DNA from: Cunninghamia lanceolata
Lineage: Eukaryota > Streptophyta > Pinopsida > Cupressales > Cupressaceae
Direction: 5' to 3'
Assembly: GCA_027924645.1 (NCBI GenBank)
Contig: BSBN01000187.1
Span: 10,868,001 to 10,932,000 of the forward strand
DNA length: 64,000 bases
Numbering within the stretch: the first letter of the stretch is position 1; each line of letters begins with the position of its first letter. This document shows positions 57,810 to 64,000 of the stretch, in pieces. The position numbers and the translations under genes are program-made. The notes beneath the pieces were generated by a model. The model searched no databases and had not been told where the DNA came from. It saw only the letters and a program-made list of their open reading frames with translations.

Positions 57810-60800
57810 TTAAGCATTAGAGTCCTTAGCCAAAATATAACTAATGCCGGGAATCTGAAGGAAAGATTCGGAGTTCCATTCGATAGCAACCTCATTAGAA
57901 CTAAAAGCAAAATTAGCCAAAAAATTGGCTAAGAGGTTACCTTCACGGTAGGTATGCCTTATCTGAAATGAATGAAAATGTTTTAAAAGATCCCTGCCAG
58001 ATTTTAGGATATATTTTATTTTCCAACTTGGAGAGGAGTTATTGGAGAAGGCTCTAACAATATTCAGTGAATCCCCTTCCACAATGATATTAGTAAAACC
58101 ATATTTTAATGCTAGATTCAAACCTGCTATTAAAGCCAAAGCCTCAGCCTCGTTATTTATTATTGTACCGAGATTAATTGACAAAGCTCTTAGAATAGTT
58201 CCATGATGATTTCTAATAACACAACCTGCATTAGAGATTCCTGGATTACCTCTGCTCGCACCATCAAAATTAAGCTTGACAAAGGATTCAGGCGGAGGGA
58301 TCCATTTGATAGAGGATCAATCAATTATAATATCAGACTTAAAGCAACTATTATTAGGCACCCTTAACTGCTTCCAAGTCTTTAAAATCATGTCATCCAA
58401 ACTTGTAAAAATTAGAGAACCCGCCTTCTTAGATAACAAAGATGCTAAAACCACTTCTGAAATAGTTGTTTCAACTTTGCCCAACACAATATGAAGAGGA
58501 TTGCTTACTTTTTTAAATATTCTACTATTTCTTTCGAGCCAAAGAGACCAGATGACAATGCTTGGCGAAACAATCCATAGAGTAGAAAAAGTAGACTTGG
58601 AGAATAGTATAGGCCAGCTTTGAAAGACTTGAAGCAAGGAACAAGAAAGAGGACTCGACCAATTCAGTCTAGAAAGAAGCCAAAACCAAACTTGCGAAGA
58701 GAAATCACAATTCAACAGAAGATGATCCACTAACTCCTCCACCTCCTGACAGAGGGGGCATAAAAAGGAATTTGCAACCCCAAGTTTAACTAATCTATCG
58801 CTAGTAAGGATTCGGGGATGCAAAGCTAACCATGTAAAAGCTCCTGCTTTGGGCAGGCATGAATCACTCCAACATAACTTATAAGGCCAAGAAAGATTTG
58901 AATTGGAATCCTTACTAGTGATACTTAGGTAACCTTGTTTAACTATGAAATGACCTGATTTTGAAAGAGCCCAAACTAATTTATCCTTTTCTCCTGAGAT
59001 AAATAGTCTACGATCCTTCAAAATATTCTTAAGAAGGGTCTTTTGCTCTTGAGGGACCAAGAACTCATCAAAATTTATCCATTTAACTGAATTAATTTCT
59101 GAATTAGGATCAATTTCATAATAATCTTTAACTTTTGTTCCCCAAACCTGACATAGCAAAGACTTTATCTCGTGAAGACCTTCGGTTTTAGCTAGAGGGG
59201 GATGATTGTTCCAAGAGTCATCCCAGAAAAGGGTAGAACTTCCATCCTAAATGACCCAAGATAAATAAGAAGAAATAACTTCTCGACAGTGGATCAAAAA
59301 ATTCCACATGTGAGAACCTTCCTTTGGATTTAGGATAGTAAATAATCTTTCAGGATTAAAAGAATCTAGATACTTGGCATACATTATTTTTCCCCATTTA
59401 GAATTTGCTTTTTCATATAAGTTCCAGACAAGTTTAGCTCCTAGAGCTTTATTTTGAGCTACAATATTATGAATTCCAGCTCCGCCTAATTGTTTAGGAA
59501 TACAGATATTATCCCAAGAAAGGAGGGGAATCTTTCGCCCATGCAAATTAGTGCCATTCCAAAGAAATTTTCGTAACATGTTCACAATATAGGTAAGAAT
59601 AGTTTTCGGGACCTTTAAAACCGATAGCAAATAAACTGGAATCGCTGATAAGACTGTTTTAATCATCAAAAGTTTACCTGCCAAAGTAAGCCATTTGCCA
59701 TTCCAGGAAGATATTTTAGATTTGATGCTTGTGATAAGCTTGTCCCAGAACATGTTTTTAATTCAACCTGCGAAAAGAGGGATTCCCAGATACCTTGAGG
59801 GCAGGGTGGCAATTTGAAAACCAAGATACTTGGCTATCCTATTTTGCACCAGTATAGAAGAAAAGCAAAAGAAAATTTTAGACTTTCTATGATTCACTTT
59901 TTGACCAGATACTAAACAATATTTAGAAATGACTTCCTTCAAAACTCTAGCTTCCTTCATCGCAGGTTGCCCAAACAACAAAGTATCATCTGCAAACAAA
60001 GCATGCATAATAGAAAAAGGAATTCTAGGAATATTAATCCCTCTCCAATAACCCAAATAATTCTGACTCAGAATTAGCCTACTCAGCCCTTCAGCCATTA
60101 AAATAAACAGAAAAGGGGAGAGAGGGTCTCCTTGTCTTATGCCTTGAGAAGACTTAAAAAATTTAGATTGAGTGCCATTAATCAATACTAAAAAACTTAC
60201 ACCAGTAATACAAGACTGGATCCATTTACACCATTTTGGAGAGAAACCAAACTTTAGAAGAACGTGGAACAAAAAATCCCAGGACACTCTATCATAAACT
60301 TTTAGCATATCCAATTTAATCAACATTGCAGGGAGTTTGTGTTGGTGGATTGAATGAATTACCTCATGAGCAATCAAGGCACCTTCTGAGGTTTCCTTGC
60401 CTGGGACAAAACCTCCTTGTTTGTCATAAACAATTTTGGGGATTAATCTAGCTAATCTTAACGCTATTGCTTTGGAAATGATCTTATAAAAAGTATTGCA
60501 TAAAGAAATGGGTCTGAAATCAGCAAAAGAGAAAGGAGAAGTGAGTTTAGGAATTAGAGCAATAAATGTTGAATTAATCTCTTTCAAAATAGTTCTATTT
60601 CTCTGAGCTTCTTCTACAGCCAGCCAAATATCCTTACCCACAAACTCCCAACATTTTTGAAAGAAAATAGGAGTAAAACCATCTAGGCCAGGAGATTTAT
60701 CTGGCTCTAAAGAGAAGACTACTACCTTAATTTCTTCTATGGTAAACTTTTTCATCAATTCTAGGTTATCTTTGTGGGAAATCAGATTAGGAATATGATT

Positions 60801-61124
60801 CAGAACTTCAGAAACAATTGTGCTAGGAATCTGAATTGAATCTTTAGAGAGTAATTTCTGAAAAAAATTAATACCTTCTTTTTGGATGAGAGAGTCATCT
60901 TGTAGAATATTTCCCATAGAATCTTTTATGGAGAAAATAGAATTTCTGTGTCTTCTTAACATGGTCAAGACATGAAAAAAAATTGTATTACGATCCCCTT
61001 CCTTTAGCCATACTTCCCTTGATTTCTGTTTCCAGAAGATCTCTTCTCGAGACAAAATTTCCTCTAATTGAGATTTTATTATTATTGTTTTACGGGGAGG
61101 GTTATTTAAACCCTCCTCCCTCAC
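57810..61124 (-). pseudogene. LINE ORF2: reverse transcriptase and RNase H
   Basis: RT: FWKQKSREVWLKEGDRNTIF FH, SPGLDGFTPIFFQKCWEF, FIALIPKLTSPFSFADFRPI SLCN, KQGGFVPGKETSEGALIAHE, LDMLKVYDRVSWDFL (usually KAYDRV), SQGIRQGDPLSPFLFILMAE and catalytic HALFADDTLLF near 59990, then YLGIPLFAG. The middle has WNGKWLTLAGKLLMIKTVLS and LGGAGIHNIVAQNKALGAKL VW, then the zf-RVT part (WLALHPRILTSDRL, NSFLCPLCQEVEELVDHLL). RNase H at the end: VKLNFDGASRGNPG, NNEAEALALIAGLNLALKYG, VEGDSLNIV, HTYREGNLLANFLANF. Only three stops break 1,100 codons (near 59758, 59247 and 58319). The start is truncated. Confidence 0.93.
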
Positions 61125-61139
61125 CCATTAATCCCTCGA

Positions 61140-61856
61140 GTGAGATATTAAATGTAATGACAAATTACATTTAATGACGAACTCGATTTCTCGATTGAAT
61201 TTAATCGACGACTTTTTTTTTTTATTAAATAAATTATCTTAATTTATATCATGGATATCGTTCTAATTCTATTTAATATTTATTTAATCAGATATTTTAT
61301 TATTTTTTCCTATTGGTGCCTTATTTAAGATTTGTGCCTTGGTTTTATTTATTTTTACTTATAAAGTTTATCTTTCTTCTCTTAATGAGTATTTAAAACT
61401 TATTTTTGAGTTTAACGGAAACGCACTATGCTACCAGAATTTCACTAGATTTTTAGGGTTTATTTATGTGTTGTGTTATTTAACTTTAATCCACCATCCC
61501 AACTTAATCACGTGCCCTCTGGTCATCATACTTAAATCACTTGCATCCCAAGTTTATTTAGGGTTCGTTGCAGACAAATTTCATCATCGCCTAGGAAACT
61601 TAGGGTTCAGGTTAATTTAGTCTAACCCTAGAGGCGACACCTTACATGTCGCATACCCCCTTGATGGCCTTCACCTTCACGATACGACAACATGTCTATG
61701 CCTACGTGTATTGCCACTGAGCACGCAGATGCGTGCGAGGGGGCTCTTAGGGATAGCAGAAATTTTTTTCACAATTCGTGTCGTGACCACATGGTAGATG
61801 TGGTCATGACACACGTGTTCGTGTGTCGTGTCTACACTAGAGATGCAGGCATGACA
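61140..61856 (+). mobile_element. 3' portion of the 5' LTR of a Ty3/gypsy element
   Basis: It ends CAGGCATGACA at 61856, two bases before a PBS. The left limit is not determined because the LINE interrupts or replaces it. Inverted repeats occur at about 61148-61176 (TTAAATGTAAT / ATTACATTTAA). The last 200 bp are GC-richer and contain two perfect hairpins. Confidence 0.65.
61784..61827 (+). other. Two adjacent perfect hairpins near the LTR end
   Basis: TGACCACAT-ggtag-ATGTGGTCA (61784-61806, 9-bp stem) and GACACACG-tgtt-CGTGTGTC (61808-61827, 8-bp stem) follow each other about 30 bp before the LTR end. They lie in what should be R/U5 of the element RNA, next to the primer-binding site. Confidence 0.75.
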
Positions 61857-61858
61857 TT

Positions 61859-61875
61859 TGGTATCAGAGCCAAGT
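61859..61875 (+). promoter_or_regulatory. Primer-binding site (tRNA-iMet)
   Basis: TGGTATCAGAGCCAAGT, the standard plant initiator-Met primer site, two bases after the LTR end. Confidence 0.92.
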
Positions 61876-61933
61876 TGTTTAGAACACTGGGCTTGAATGA
61901 GGCGCATTACTTGTGGTTACCTCATTTTGTAGG

Positions 61934-64000
61934 ATGCCTCCCAGACAAGTTCGATGAGCGCAGACCCACCGCACTCCACCCCCAGAGGTATGCACTGATT
62001 CCTCAGTTGTGGGACTGGGTCAGCCAGATCCACAGGTACAGCCACTCCTACAACCACAGCTAGTTCCTCAGGTACCGCAAGCACCACCGGCCCCACTAGA
62101 TATTGGTCCACAAATATTATAGGCCTTCCAGGTAATCTTGGATAGTCTTCCACCAGCTGTAGTTGAGCCACGTGTAGAGCCACATGTCGAGCCCTGCGAG
62201 GATCCGCGAGAGGAGCCACGCATGGAGTCATGAGCTGAGTCTCATGTTGAGCCACGTGTGGAGCCTCGTGTAGAGCTGCGAGGGGAACCACGTGTGGAGC
62301 CTTATGTTGAGCTGCCAGAGACAGAGGAGGTTGGTTCAACCAACAAGACCCATAGTAGGAGCCCCCCACATCAGGCTAGGCAGGACGAGACAGTGCGTAT
62401 AGAACACTTGGGTCACAGGCCTTATGAGTATCATGCAGATGAGCCTATCAGGGGGCACAGAGATAGAGGAGATCTCATCAGGGACATATTGAGGTTGAAC
62501 CCTCCTACATTCATCGGGACCATAGAGGGAGCTGAGGCAGAGGCCCAGATTATTAGTTTAGACAGGTGCTTCACGTTGCATCCTTACGAGGGCAACACGA
62601 AGGCCCATGTGGCAGTTCACTTGTTGCGAGATGCAGCAGCTACCTGGTGGCACACTGAGGAGTGCAAGCGCCACCTTTCTTTAGACACTCTCTCATGGGA
62701 GACCTTCATTGAGCGCTTCAATGCGCGCTATTTATCAGACCACCATTGGCAACATCATCTAGATGAGTTCCATGACCTTTAACAGAGGGGACTTTTAGTG
62801 GCTCAGTATGAGGCTAGGTTTACAGAGTTATCTAGATATGCGGAGTATCTCCATGACGAGAAACTCCTGGTGCATAAGTTTATCAGAGGGCTTAACCACA
62901 TTATAGCAGGGCCTGTTCGGATGGCAGACCCCCAGACCTTGAGTGATGCTACCGAGAAGGCATACATTGCTAAGGAGATTCAGGGATGAGGGCAGAGTTC
63001 TCACCCTCAGTTTCAAGATCGGGGACAGTAGCAGCATCAGTAGAGTTTCCATAGACCTTCATAGCCACCTCACAAAGGAGGATTCAGTTTAGCATCATTA
63101 CCTCCTAGACCCTCACAGCAGTAGCAGTCACAGTAGTAGCAGAGAGTTAGGACACAGCAGAGGTCACAACAGGGACATAATAGAGGTTGGCAGCAACAAG
63201 GACCACCTGTGGGACCCGCGAGGTCACAGCAGTCTTATAGGGGCTCGAAGGGGACTATTGGCAGATCAGGACAGCAGCAGTCGGGTAGGACTCAAACTGT
63301 ACAGGTACAGGTTAGGGGCCCTTGTTACGTTTGTGGTGGAGCTGGACACCTAGCTAGAGAGTGTCCACAGGGTTTTGCAGCAAGGGGACAGCCTCGTGCA
63401 GGGGGATCCGAGCAGACAGTGGGTGATGTGGGTAGATCCCACCATATGTTTGCAGCGGTAGATAACTGCCAGGAAGATTTTTAGGTGTCAGTGATTGAGA
63501 CATCAGGTATGATTGGGGGTAACCCCATTTCTATTCTCTTTGACTCTGGTGCTACTGATTCATTGATATCTCCATCGTTAGTGGAGCGTTGCAGGCTAGT
63601 GGCCTCTAGGCAGGGTGATAGGTGGGTAGTTGAGTTGGCTTCAGGAGACAAACTGACAGTAGATGCCTTAGTCCATGACTGTGAGATTTCTTTGGGACCC
63701 TTTACTATAGTATGCGACCTTAGAGTCATGACATTAGGATCCTATGATGTGGTGTTGGGTATGGATTGGCTTGCAGCTCATCGAGCCAAGCTAGATTGTC
63801 ACCGAAAGGCAATCAACTATTTAGACAATCACGACACATTAGTTGAGATTGTGGGCATGCAGAAGCCCACCATAGTGCATATGATATCTACTTAGCAGCT
63901 TAATCACTACATGTAGAAGGGATGTCAGATGTTCGCCATCACAGTGAGTGACAGATCAGATGACGAGCTAGAGGCATCTTTGGATGATCATCCCATCCTT
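61934..64000 (+). pseudogene. Ty3/gypsy gag-protease polyprotein, continuing out of the window
   Basis: ATG at 61934 (MPPRQVR). The same frame runs to the window end without any frameshift, but with 14 stops. A Pro/Gln-rich start and a VEPRV-type repeat (62160-62310) precede the capsid (LNPPTFIGTIEGAEAEAQII, HLLRDAAATWWHTEECKRHL, FIERFNARYLSDH, FTELSRYAEYL, HKFIRGLNHIIAGPVR). A Gln-rich basic region, the knuckle CYVCGGAGHLARECPQG (63325-63370) and the protease with FDSGATDSLISPSLVERCRL (63540-63600) and SYDVVLGMDWLAAHRAKLDC follow. The protease core is intact. All 14 stops can be explained by C-to-T at CAG, CAA or CGA codons. RT would start to the right. Confidence 0.92.

Larger units (their letters stand above)
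56546..61124 (-). mobile_element. 5'-truncated L1-type LINE
   Basis: Minus-strand order: RT linker, RT, zf-RVT region, RNase H, a second ORF, 3' UTR, and a tail of A run plus (TAA)n at 56573-56546. ORF1 and the endonuclease are missing; homology starts in the endonuclease-RT linker, the usual result of incomplete target-primed reverse transcription. No target duplication could be identified. It appears to lie in or next to the LTR of the gypsy element at 61140. Confidence 0.9.

Noticed and set aside
61934..64000. Stop-codon reassignment or programmed read-through in gag
   Set aside because: The stops include TAG, TAA and TGA at scattered Gln/Arg sites; deamination of methylated C is simpler.

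Overview
The window is repeat-dense, AT-rich nuclear DNA of a seed plant. The evidence is the mix of plant Ty1/copia and Ty3/gypsy elements, a CACTA (TNP2) transposon with its DUF4218/DUF4216 modules, an L1-type LINE carrying an RNase H domain, a tRNA-derived SINE, and fragments of plant genes (PPR, CTR9, mitochondrial CPN60). The very large elements and heavy nesting suggest a big genome, possibly a gymnosperm, but the species cannot be read from the sequence. I find no intact cellular gene and no tRNA or rRNA gene. Almost every reading frame is a decayed transposable-element frame, often broken by stops that look like C-to-T changes.

Layout. 1-2337: 3' end of an internally deleted Sirevirus-like copia element and its LTR. 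2344-3565 (-): fragment of an unknown retroelement ORF, distantly related to the large ORFs further right. 3990-13844, continuing at 19753-21864: a decayed CACTA neighbourhood with TNP2-like and Transposase_24-like genes, a 72-bp tandem array, and fragments of CTR9, PPR (as foldbacks) and CPN60. A SINE with an 18-bp target duplication and a copia element (13845-19747, TSD CTTAG) are inserted in it. 21865-~23087: a minus-strand copia LTR.

23091-52410 is the most interesting part. It holds copies of one giant Ty3/gypsy family. Copy A (+) and copy B (-) form a large inverted repeat around a gag fragment (C). Read from B, the element order is gag, protease, an extra CHHC-rich region, an extra RNase H domain, RT, a degenerate native RNase H, integrase, a roughly 2-kb spacer, then a roughly 1,395-codon ORF of unknown function that ends at the polypurine tract next to the 3' LTR. 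A 0.2-kb intron just upstream of that ORF's ATG has good splice signals in both copies. Copy B is interrupted at 40090-45629 by a gag-only LTR element (TR-GAG type) with a perfect 5-bp TSD.

52411-56545 is mostly unassigned. 56546-61124 (-) is a 5'-truncated LINE with an additional downstream ORF. 61140-64000 is the LTR end, primer-binding site and gag-protease start of another Ty3/gypsy element that runs out of the window.

The best candidate for something undescribed is the env-position ORF family, together with its own intron and the unusual placement of the extra RNase H.
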